The translations under genes were made by a program, and so were the position numbers. 16,355 bases of DNA from DASWJQ01 sp036397095. Lineage in GTDB: Bacteria; Chloroflexota; Anaerolineae; Anaerolineales; E44-bin32. The notes below the pieces were generated by a model. The model saw nothing but the letters and a program-made list of their open reading frames with translations, ran no database searches and was not told the origin of the DNA. This document shows positions 1 through 6,063 of the stretch, piece after piece; positions within the stretch are counted from its first letter, which is position 1; each line of letters opens with the position of its first letter. The stretch spans positions 1 through 16,355 of the forward strand of contig DASWJQ010000115.1 in the NCBI GenBank assembly GCA_036397095.1, in the 5' to 3' direction.

Positions 1-1226
1 CGCGCAACATCGTCGAAAACCGGGTCAACGCCCTCGGCGTTACCGAACCGGTCGTTCAGGTTGCCGGCGGCCGCCGCATCCTTGTCGAGCTGCCGGGGGT
101 CGAAAACCAGCAGCAGGCGATCGACACCGTCCAGGAAACCGGCCTGCTCGAATTTGTCGAGATCGATGTCGCTAACCCCACCCTGACCCTGGCACTGCAG
201 GGTGAGGAGATCCGCACCGATTGGGAGTACCAACAGGCTGGATTGCCGACGCCGACCCCGCGGCCAACCAACACAGCGACAGCGACCGCCGATCCGAGCG
301 AGCCGACACCGGCGGCGACAAGCGGGGCAACGCCAGCTTCGGATGAGGGTGCGCCGTTGCTGCACACCGTGATGACCGGCAGTGCCCTGCGCAGCGCCCA
401 GGTCAGCCAGGACCCAACCGGCGAGCTCGTTGTTTCGTTCGAATTGACGGAAGAGGGCAGCCAGATCTTCGGCGAATACACGACCGACAACGTGGGCGGG
501 TTTTTGGCGATTGTGCTCGACAAACAGGTGATTTCCGTGCCGCAGATCACCGTCCCGATTACCTCGGGCAACGGCTCGATCTCCGGCAACTTCAGCCTTG
601 AGGAGGCCAATCAGCTGGCCGTACAGCTGCGTTACGGATCGCTGCCCGTCCCACTCGAGGTCGTCGAGATCAAAAGTGTAGGGCCGACCCTCGGCCAGGA
701 CTCGCTGCAGAAAAGCGCCGTCGCCGGCGTGGTTGGGCTGCTGGTCGTCATGGCCTTCATGGCGCTCTACTACCGGCTGCCGGGCCTGTTGGCCGATGCA
801 GCCCTTCTGATTTACGCCGTCATCACATTTGCCGTCTTCAAGTTGATCCCCGTGACGCTGACCCTGCCGGGCATCGCCGGGTTCGTGCTGTCGATAGGAG
901 TGGCTGTCGACGCCAATGTCCTCATCTTCGAGCGTCTCAAAGAGGAGCTGCGGGCCGGCAAGAGCCTGACCCAGGCCATTGATCTCGGCTTCTCTCGGGC
1001 CTGGCCATCGATACGCGACTCAAACTTCTCCACCTTGATCACCTGCCTCATCCTGTACTGGTTTGGCTCCACTTTTGGCGCCAGTATCGTCCAGGGCTTC
1101 TCCTTGACGCTGGCCATCGGTGTCGTGGTCAGCCTGTTCACCGCCATCACCATTACCCGGCTCTTCCTTCACCTGACACTCGATCGCATCGAATTGTCCA
1201 GCCACCGGCGCTGGTTCGGCCTTTAG
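1..1226 (+). CDS. secD: Protein translocase subunit SecD (5' partial)
   Basis: SecD is the large RND-type accessory subunit of the Sec translocon; with SecF it uses the proton gradient to help pull secreted proteins across the membrane. The reading frame (codons from base 3) is open from the window edge, so the N-terminus is missing and about 407 residues are visible. The periplasmic P1 region is recognised by GRRILVELPGV, EGSQIFGEYT and AIVLDKQVISVPQI. The C-terminal RND core follows, with SVGPTLGQDS, LTLPGIAGFVLSIGVAVDAN, the FERLKEELRAGK loop and about six membrane helices. A Pro/Thr/Ala linker (bases 246-345) interrupts P1 between the LLEFVEI strand and the MTGSALRSAQV segment, where most SecD proteins have only a short loop. 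The stop codon TAG at 1224-1226 overlaps the ribosome binding site of secF, so the two are co-transcribed. The family assignment is secure. Confidence 0.96.
   Translation, partial: RNIVENRVNALGVTEPVVQVAGGRRILVELPGVENQQQAIDTVQETGLLEFVEIDVANPTLTLALQGEEIRTDWEYQQAGLPTPTPRPTNTATATADPSEPTPAATSGATPASDEGAPLLHTVMTGSALRSAQVSQDPTGELVVSFELTEEGSQIFGEYTTDNVGGFLAIVLDKQVISVPQITVPITSGNGSISGNFSLEEANQLAVQLRYGSLPVPLEVVEIKSVGPTLGQDSLQKSAVAGVVGLLVVMAFMALYYRLPGLLADAALLIYAVITFAVFKLIPVTLTLPGIAGFVLSIGVAVDANVLIFERLKEELRAGKSLTQAIDLGFSRAWPSIRDSNFSTLITCLILYWFGSTFGASIVQGFSLTLAIGVVVSLFTAITITRLFLHLTLDRIELSSHRRWFGL
246..345 (+). repeat. Pro/Thr/Ala low-complexity linker inside SecD
   Basis: The codons run PTPTPRPTNTATATADPS and continue Pro/Thr/Ala-rich for about 33 residues, in frame within the periplasmic P1 domain of SecD. 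Composition matches the linkers of the surface proteins at 3219-6059 and 14219-16093, although SecD is an unrelated housekeeping protein. Confidence 0.8.
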
Positions 1227-1229
1227 GAG
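1225..1229 (+). promoter_or_regulatory. Ribosome binding site of secF
   Basis: AGGAG lies 6 bases before the secF ATG at 1236 and overlaps the secD stop codon. It fixes the secF start and indicates tight translational linkage. Confidence 0.85.
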
Positions 1230-1235
1230 CGCGGC

Positions 1236-2159
1236 ATGCTCGACATCGTCGGCAAACGCTACTGGTTCTTCCTACTGTCGCTGATCATCATCATCCCGGG
1301 GCTGGTTGGGCTGGCCCTGTGGGGCTTGCCGCTGGCCATTGACTTCACCGGAGGCAGCCTGCTCGAAGTGCGCTTCGATGCCGGCCAGCGCCCGCCCTCG
1401 GCCGACATCGTTGAGCTCTACCGTGATCTGGAAGTCTCCGATCCCCTGGCGCAGGCCGCCGGCGACCACGACGTCGTGATTCGCAGCCGCACGATTGACG
1501 AGGACCAGCAAGCCGCCATTCTCGAAGCGATGGAGCAGCGTTTCAGCAGTCAGGTTGAGGTGTTGCGCTTTGAATCCGTAGGGCCCTCGGTCGGGGCCGA
1601 AGTCGCCGAGCGGGCGGCGATGGCTGTTGGCTTGGCGACGCTGGGCATCTTGGGATACATCACCCTGGCGTTTCGACATGTCGACCACGCTTTCCGCTAT
1701 GGTGTGGCCGCTATCCTGGCGATGCTGCACGACGTGGCGGTTGTTCTCGGGGTCGAGGCGTTCCTGGGGCACTTTCTCGGCTGGGAGGTCGACGCCCTAT
1801 TCCTGACCGCCCTGCTGACGGTGATCGGCTTCTCCGTGCACGACTCAATCGTGGTTTTCGACCGGATCCGCGAGAACGAGACGGTCTACCGCCGCTTGAG
1901 CTACGAGAAGCTGGTCAACCACTCGATTGTGCAAACGCTTGACCGTTCGATCAATACGCAGCTGACGGTGGCGCTTACGTTGTTGGCATTATTGCTGTTG
2001 GGCGGGGTGACCACCCGCCATTTTGTCACGATCCTCTTGATCGGAGTGTTCAGCGGCACCTACTCCTCGATCTTCAATGCCGCCCCCCTGCTGGTGGTGT
2101 GGGAGAACAAGGAGTGGCGCAACTGGTTCCGCCGGCGCTCGACGGCCAGCGCTGCCTGA
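1236..2159 (+). CDS. secF: Protein translocase subunit SecF
   Basis: SecF is the smaller RND-type partner of SecD; together they assist late steps of Sec-dependent export. The protein has 307 residues, normal for the family. A first membrane helix (about residues 9-30) is followed by the SecF signature IDFTGGSLLEVRFD, a short periplasmic domain (about 40-115), then VGPSVGAEVAERAAM and five more helices. The conserved membrane motif GFSVHDSIVVFDRIREN and the helix with SINTQLTVALTLLALLLLGG are both present. The start is supported by AGGAG 6 bases upstream, 9 bases after the secD stop. The protein ends in a basic tail (FRRRSTASAA). No terminator hairpin with a T-tract follows; the next gene converges from the other strand. 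Confidence 0.97.
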   Translation: MLDIVGKRYWFFLLSLIIIIPGLVGLALWGLPLAIDFTGGSLLEVRFDAGQRPPSADIVELYRDLEVSDPLAQAAGDHDVVIRSRTIDEDQQAAILEAMEQRFSSQVEVLRFESVGPSVGAEVAERAAMAVGLATLGILGYITLAFRHVDHAFRYGVAAILAMLHDVAVVLGVEAFLGHFLGWEVDALFLTALLTVIGFSVHDSIVVFDRIRENETVYRRLSYEKLVNHSIVQTLDRSINTQLTVALTLLALLLLGGVTTRHFVTILLIGVFSGTYSSIFNAAPLLVVWENKEWRNWFRRRSTASAA

Positions 2160-2199
2160 CCAACCACCAAGGCTCGAACGGCCCGGAGAATCAAGCTAC

Positions 2200-2274
2200 G
2201 AGCACGAAGGAAACCATGCTGACAGCTGAAGTCTGACAGCATTCTTTGTGTCCCCTTCTTCCCCCTTCGTGCTC
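2200..2274. repeat. 11-bp inverted repeat in the convergent gap
   Basis: GAGCACGAAGG at 2200-2210 is exactly complementary to CCTTCGTGCTC at 2264-2274, across a 53-base loop. It lies between the ends of the converging secF and response-regulator genes. The loop is long and there is no T-tract, so a terminator role is possible but unproven. A direct repeat of CTGACAGC (about 2219-2226 and 2234-2241) sits inside the loop. Confidence 0.5.
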
Positions 2275-2292
2275 TTTGCGTCTTCGTGGTTA
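2242..2292 (-). repeat. Degenerate heptad (CACGAAG/GCAAAGA-type) intergenic repeat
   Basis: Read on the minus strand this stretch is a run of roughly 7-base units such as CCACGAA, GACGCAA, AGAGCAC, GAAGGGG and ACACAAA, ending near 2242. Short heptad arrays of this kind recur between genes in several environmental phyla (established observation, recalled rather than checked). In one frame it encodes a basic TTKTQRARRGKKG peptide that is very likely not a protein. The terminal GGTTA supplies the TAA stop (2290-2292) of the response-regulator gene, so the repeat abuts that reading frame. Confidence 0.5.
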
Positions 2293-3222
2293 GCTGTTTG
2301 GATCGACACCGAGCGACAGGCACAGCAGCTCGAGCCGGTGAACCTGCCTGGCAATATCGAGGAAGATCTCCGGATCGGAGATTTGGTCCAGATCGAACAT
2401 ATTCAAATCATGTGACATCTGGGCCACGACCGGCGCCAGCTCTTGGCCAAGCCCCTGGCTGATTTGACTCATATCATCAATCATGACCAACCGCTCGACG
2501 ACCGGGCCATCGGCCGTCATCTTGCTCGCTCGCAGCCTAACTTCGCGCCCCGCCAGGCGGATGCGGGCCTCGCCGTCGTGCCCGTCGAGGGTGGACAAAT
2601 GGTCGAGGAAGGATCGGATCGGATGGTCGCTCGACTGTTCGTCGCGCGCCAGCCAGCGTTCGGCGGCCGGGTTGCGGGGCAGATAGTGGCCGTTGCTCGA
2701 GGCCACAATGATCCCAGTTGGGAGCTTGGCCAACAGCTGGCGATAGGCCTGCTCCTGGCGTCCGTACTGCCGCACCCGGTCGGTGACCTCGTCCTCGAGC
2801 ATATCGCCGCGCCGGCGCTGGGCTTCGGCCATGCGCATATTGTCCAGCTGCAACTGGCGATACTCGAGCGCCCGCTCGACGGAGTTTGAAATCACGCTGA
2901 TGTGATCGAACGGCTTGGTTAGATAGCTGAAGGCGCCCCGATTAAGCGCTTCGATGGCGTTCTCCATGGTGGCGTTGGCCGTCACGATGATGACCTGGCA
3001 GTACGGGTCACGGCTCTTCAACTCGGCCAGCAAGTCGAGCCCGGTGGCGCCAGGCATGTTGATATCCGTCACGACCAGATCGAAACTGTTGCGCAGGATC
3101 AGGCGCATGGCTTCATCCCCGTCACCCGCTCGCGTTACCTCGTGGCCCAGGTTCTCGATGCGCCTGGCGATGAGGAACAGCATGTCGGCCTCGTCCTCGG
3201 CCACCATCACCCGCGGACTCAT
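2290..3222 (-). CDS. Response regulator: receiver plus PAS-like domain, no recognised output domain
   Basis: Residues 4-121 of this 310-residue protein form a typical CheY-like receiver: acidic pair E9/D10, phospho-acceptor D53 in VTDINMPG, T81 in IIVTAN, and K103 in LTKPF. A coiled-coil linker (about 122-160) leads into a PAS-like domain (about 160-250) with IIVASSNGHYLPRNPAAERW. The last 60 residues are helical (QELAPVVAQMSHDLNMF) and resemble a shortened dimerisation helix pair, but no ATPase domain follows. No DNA-binding, GGDEF, EAL or AAA+ output is visible, so it probably acts through protein contacts. The ATG at 3222 overlaps the TGA of the upstream Pro/Thr-rich gene (ATGA); an in-frame ATG at 3306 would push the gene 84 bases into that neighbour and was not used. 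It is the last gene of the operon. The receiver call is firm; the role is unknown. Confidence 0.88.
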   Translation of the reverse strand: MSPRVMVAEDEADMLFLIARRIENLGHEVTRAGDGDEAMRLILRNSFDLVVTDINMPGATGLDLLAELKSRDPYCQVIIVTANATMENAIEALNRGAFSYLTKPFDHISVISNSVERALEYRQLQLDNMRMAEAQRRRGDMLEDEVTDRVRQYGRQEQAYRQLLAKLPTGIIVASSNGHYLPRNPAAERWLARDEQSSDHPIRSFLDHLSTLDGHDGEARIRLAGREVRLRASKMTADGPVVERLVMIDDMSQISQGLGQELAPVVAQMSHDLNMFDLDQISDPEIFLDIARQVHRLELLCLSLGVDPNS

Positions 3223-6059
3223 CGGGCACCGACCTGAGCCGGGACGTTTTGCTCGACCATACCCATCCGAGCGAGGAGCCAGCGCAGCCAACTGATTGGA
3301 TCCCATGGCAATTGGCGATTGGCCATCAACGGGTCCAACTCTGGCCCCGCCATCAACCAGCCGCCCTGGAAACCAACCGACTCGGGGGTTGGCGTCGTTT
3401 CGCCGACCGATTCCTCGGCCGCAGTCTCATCGGTCGGCGTGGGAACCGTCGTTGTCGTCGATGGATCGTCGCCTTGCACGGGTTCAGGCGTCACTGTCGG
3501 CGTCACGGACGCCAGCGGCATTGGGCTGGGGGCGAACGTTGCCGTGTACGTCGGAAGCGGCGTACTGGTTGCCGTGAAGGTCGGCGTCGGGCTGGGCTGG
3601 ATTGTTAATGTGGCGGTGGGTACCAGCGTATAGGTTGAGCTAGCGGTTGGCGTCACGGTTGGGCTGGCCGTCGCGGTCACGGTCGGGCTCGGCTGCGGGC
3701 CGAGTGATTCAAGCTCGGGATCACCCAGGCTGAATGCGGCGGGGGGCTCGGGCGCAGCCACTGGCACGCTGTGGGCATCCGAGTCCGGCAACCCATTGCT
3801 CGAGCTGATGTCGGCGCTCAAGCGGCAGCTGCCTTCGGCTTCGGCTTGCACGTAAATCTGACGAACGCCGCTGGCGCAGAAAGGTCCAACACAGGCCAGC
3901 GTGCCGACGTCGATCGGGAATGGATCGCCGTCGCGGTAGCTGCATGCAGAGGTCAGGCTGCCATCGACGACAACGTTGAAGGCATCGCCCGGCCCGAGGT
4001 TGCCAAACGACAAGGTGAAGTAGAACTCATCGCCCACTTCGGCCGACTCTACTTCGGCGGAGACATCGACGAACAGTTGCGGCGGGATTGGTGTTGGGGT
4101 TGGCGTGTTGCTCGGCGTCGGCGTGATCGTCGAAGTGGCCGTATGGGTCGGCGTGTTCGTCGGCGTGTGCGTTGCCGTGGGCGTGGGTGTGTCGGTCGGC
4201 GTCGGCGTACTGCTCGGGGTTTGGGTCGCCGTAGCCGTATTGGTCGCGGTGGCCGTGTCGGTCGGTGTGGCTGTGTCGCTCGGCGTCGGCGTGACGCTTG
4301 GCGTGTTCGTGGCAGTATTGGTGGCGGTCGCCGTCGGCGTATTGCTGGCCGTGGCGGTAGCGGTGGCTGTGGCCGTGTTGGTTGGGGTGGGCGTGTCTGA
4401 CGGCGTCGGCGTCGGCGTGCTCCATCCTACGGCCGATCGGCTCAAGTCGCAGGCGCTGTCGCTGAAGGCGACCAGGAAGCCGAAGTTGTCGGAGGTAAGG
4501 TTTGACGGCGGATCCGTTAGCGGGTCGGGGATGCCGGCGCCGTCCCAATCGACGAAGATGGTCGAAGGCGATCCGCTCATTGGGATGGCAATCGGCAAGT
4601 TCCTATCGGCTGCAGTCGGCGATTCAGAATCGAACAGCCCGTCATTGTTGGTCGCTTCGCCGTAGATTCTGGTGCCGTTGAAGTCAAACCAATCGACGTT
4701 CGCATTCCAACCATAGTAGTCCGAGGCGTCATCCAGCCCTGGCCAGTGGACGGTAATGCCGGTCACCCGCAAGCCTAGATAGGTGGTGTTATAGACCTCC
4801 ATGGTGCCCCGGCTGAAGGTACCAGTCAGGTCCAATGTGCCGAAACTGACCCCGGCGCACAGGTCTGGTGTGGGCGTATAGGTCGGCGTGTTGGTCGGCG
4901 TGTCACTCGGCGTCGGAGTATGGCTGGCCGTTGGCGTCTGGCTCGGCGTGCTGGTGGCCGTGAAGGTGCGTGAGGCAGTTGGCGTGCGGCTCGGCGTCGG
5001 CGTGGTCGACACAGTGAATGTTGGCGTCGGTGTGAAGGTAGGCGTGGCCGTATTCGTCGGCGTTGGTGTGTTGCTCGGCGTCGGGGTATTGGATGGCGTC
5101 GGTGTGATGGAGGGCGTGAAAGTCGGCGTATGGGTCGGCGTCGGCGTTGGCGTATTGGTGGGCGTGTTGGTGGGAGTCGGCGTCGGTGTCCACACGATCA
5201 CGTCGCGCCAATTGTAGGCATCCAGGAAGTTGTCACCCTGGATCAGCACTTGATTGGTGAGTACCCCTCCCCCGGCCGGCGCCGCCAGGTCGGCCCACAA
5301 GTTGAGCTGATAGGAGAAACCGGCCGGGATGTCGATAAACAGATCCCAAGTGATTTCATCGAGCCCAGGACTGACCGTGCAGGTATTCGGCACGCACGAA
5401 CTAAAGGTCATGCCGGACGGCAGACTATCCACCACCGTGCGCAATTGAGCCGTTTCGTTACTCCCATTAACCACCACGATGGTGAAGCGAACCTGCGTGT
5501 TGACTCCCGGCCCGACCTCTTCAGGCTGGGCAAGCTTGGCCGGATGGACCAAAGGTGTGGGCGTCGACGTCGGCGTGGACGTCGGCACGGGAGTCGACGT
5601 GCGTGTCGGCGAGGGCGTAATCGACGGCGTGAGGGTCGACGAAGGCGTCAGGGTCACGGTCGCAGTTCCCGGAGCCGTGCTGGCAGTCGGTGTCGCGCTG
5701 GGGGCGGACGGGCCCGTGTCACATGTTCCTGGGATCAGGCAGCTGCCCACAACGCCAGGGATCAGGCCGCCGCTCAGCTTTAGGTCCTGAATGATGTCGA
5801 GCAGGATGCTTGGATTGAGCGGACCAAACGGCGTGAATCCCCAGGGCCGGTAGTCGGCTTCCATCATCGAGCCGATCTCGACCTCGGATTCGGGCTGGCG
5901 CAGCACCCGCCCCGACAACTGGGCACAGGTCACCAGCAGGCACACGGAAACCAGCACCATCAGCAGCCAGGCGAGTAGACCCATCCGGCGACGCCGCTGT
6001 TCCTGATCCTCCGGCTGCGCCTCGACTTGAGGCCCGTCCAGTCCGCTCTCGGCCTGCAT
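3219..6059 (-). CDS. Single-pass Pro/Thr-rich modular surface protein with DUF11-like domains
   Basis: This 946-residue protein begins with a charged cytoplasmic segment ending in RRRR (22-25), then one membrane helix (about 26-46); the rest is predicted to be outside. In order: a hydrophobic segment with two cysteines (75-115); Pro/Thr linker (118-170); a DUF11/CARDB-like beta domain (173-290, VNTQVRFTIVVVNGSNETAQ); linker (291-398); a module bounded by C401 and C537 (about 401-543) shared with the TadE-like protein; linker (547-660); a second DUF11-like domain (660-770, EVGDEFYFTLSFGNLGPGDA); linker (788-893); and a C-terminal tail with an amphipathic stretch (DPISWLRWLLARMGM). The start chosen is the ATG 4 bases after the upstream stop; an earlier in-frame ATG at 6164 would overlap that gene by about 100 bases. 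Its stop overlaps the next gene's start. An exported, possibly glycosylated adhesin or stalk is inferred; no enzyme motif is visible. Confidence 0.85.
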   Translation of the reverse strand: MQAESGLDGPQVEAQPEDQEQRRRRMGLLAWLLMVLVSVCLLVTCAQLSGRVLRQPESEVEIGSMMEADYRPWGFTPFGPLNPSILLDIIQDLKLSGGLIPGVVGSCLIPGTCDTGPSAPSATPTASTAPGTATVTLTPSSTLTPSITPSPTRTSTPVPTSTPTSTPTPLVHPAKLAQPEEVGPGVNTQVRFTIVVVNGSNETAQLRTVVDSLPSGMTFSSCVPNTCTVSPGLDEITWDLFIDIPAGFSYQLNLWADLAAPAGGGVLTNQVLIQGDNFLDAYNWRDVIVWTPTPTPTNTPTNTPTPTPTHTPTFTPSITPTPSNTPTPSNTPTPTNTATPTFTPTPTFTVSTTPTPSRTPTASRTFTATSTPSQTPTASHTPTPSDTPTNTPTYTPTPDLCAGVSFGTLDLTGTFSRGTMEVYNTTYLGLRVTGITVHWPGLDDASDYYGWNANVDWFDFNGTRIYGEATNNDGLFDSESPTAADRNLPIAIPMSGSPSTIFVDWDGAGIPDPLTDPPSNLTSDNFGFLVAFSDSACDLSRSAVGWSTPTPTPSDTPTPTNTATATATATASNTPTATATNTATNTPSVTPTPSDTATPTDTATATNTATATQTPSSTPTPTDTPTPTATHTPTNTPTHTATSTITPTPSNTPTPTPIPPQLFVDVSAEVESAEVGDEFYFTLSFGNLGPGDAFNVVVDGSLTSACSYRDGDPFPIDVGTLACVGPFCASGVRQIYVQAEAEGSCRLSADISSSNGLPDSDAHSVPVAAPEPPAAFSLGDPELESLGPQPSPTVTATASPTVTPTASSTYTLVPTATLTIQPSPTPTFTATSTPLPTYTATFAPSPMPLASVTPTVTPEPVQGDDPSTTTTVPTPTDETAAEESVGETTPTPESVGFQGGWLMAGPELDPLMANRQLPWDPISWLRWLLARMGMVEQNVPAQVGAR
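3381..3698 (-). repeat. Pro/Thr linker 4 of the surface protein
   Basis: Residues about 788-893: PSPTVTATASPTVTPTAS and similar, grading into an acidic Thr-rich segment (DETAAEESVGETTPTP). It separates the second DUF11-like domain from the C-terminal tail. Confidence 0.8.
4080..4421 (-). repeat. Pro/Thr/Ala linker 3 of the surface protein
   Basis: Residues about 547-660, built from TPTPSDTPTPTNTATATATA-like units. At DNA level it is a GGCGTxGGCGT-type degenerate repeat on the plus strand. The same repeat creates a long Val/Gly open frame on the opposite strand that is an artefact. Confidence 0.85.
4431..4859 (-). other. Shared Cys-bounded module, copy A (residues 401-543 of the surface protein)
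   Basis: Aligns by eye with 14519-14914 in the TadE-like gene. Identical or near-identical stretches are C-x-GVSFGT, NTTYxGL, VTG(I/V)TVxWP, YGW, NGTxI, NLP, (I/F)xVD, NL(T/S)S, FGF and F(S/N)DS. Cysteines occur at both ends (residues 401 and 537 here), suggesting a disulphide-closed beta-rich domain outside the cell. I do not recognise it as a named family. Confidence 0.75.
4866..5189 (-). repeat. Pro/Thr linker 2 of the surface protein
   Basis: Residues about 291-398, beginning TPTPTPTNTPTNTPTPTP. It joins the first DUF11-like domain to shared module A. Confidence 0.85.
5550..5708 (-). repeat. Pro/Thr/Ser linker 1 of the surface protein
   Basis: Residues about 118-170 (for example SPTRTSTPVPTSTPTSTP). 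It separates the membrane-proximal segment from the first DUF11-like domain. Confidence 0.8.
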
Positions 6060-6063
6060 CTTG

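Noticed and set aside
243..1226. A secD start at the TTG at 243
   Set aside because: The same frame is open back to the window edge and encodes conserved SecD sequence upstream (GRRILVELPGV), so 243 is internal.
2443..2889. Plus-strand open frames opposite the receiver and kinase genes (for example 2443-2889, 3771-4400, 6401-6862, 11809-12768)
   Set aside because: Antisense shadows of well-supported genes in GC-rich DNA, with no domain content.
3223..3306. N-terminal extension of the last receiver protein to an ATG at 3306
   Set aside because: It would overlap the surface-protein gene by 88 bases and adds nothing to the receiver; the ATGA overlap at 3222 is the natural start.
4105..4665. 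Long plus-strand Val/Gly-rich open frames opposite the Pro/Thr linkers (also 4888-5217, 5479-5790, 14277-14612)
   Set aside because: They are the complementary reading of the ACxCCxAC-type linker codons; low-complexity shadows with no start signal or domain.
4080..5189. CRISPR-like or tandem-repeat appearance of the GGCGT-rich tracts
   Set aside because: Units are short, degenerate and in frame with Pro/Thr codons; there is no constant repeat separated by unique spacers.
5920..5985. Lipoprotein signal in the surface protein (LLVTC near residue 45)
   Set aside because: Thr before the Cys does not fit the lipobox and the helix is preceded by a 25-residue charged segment; a signal anchor fits better.
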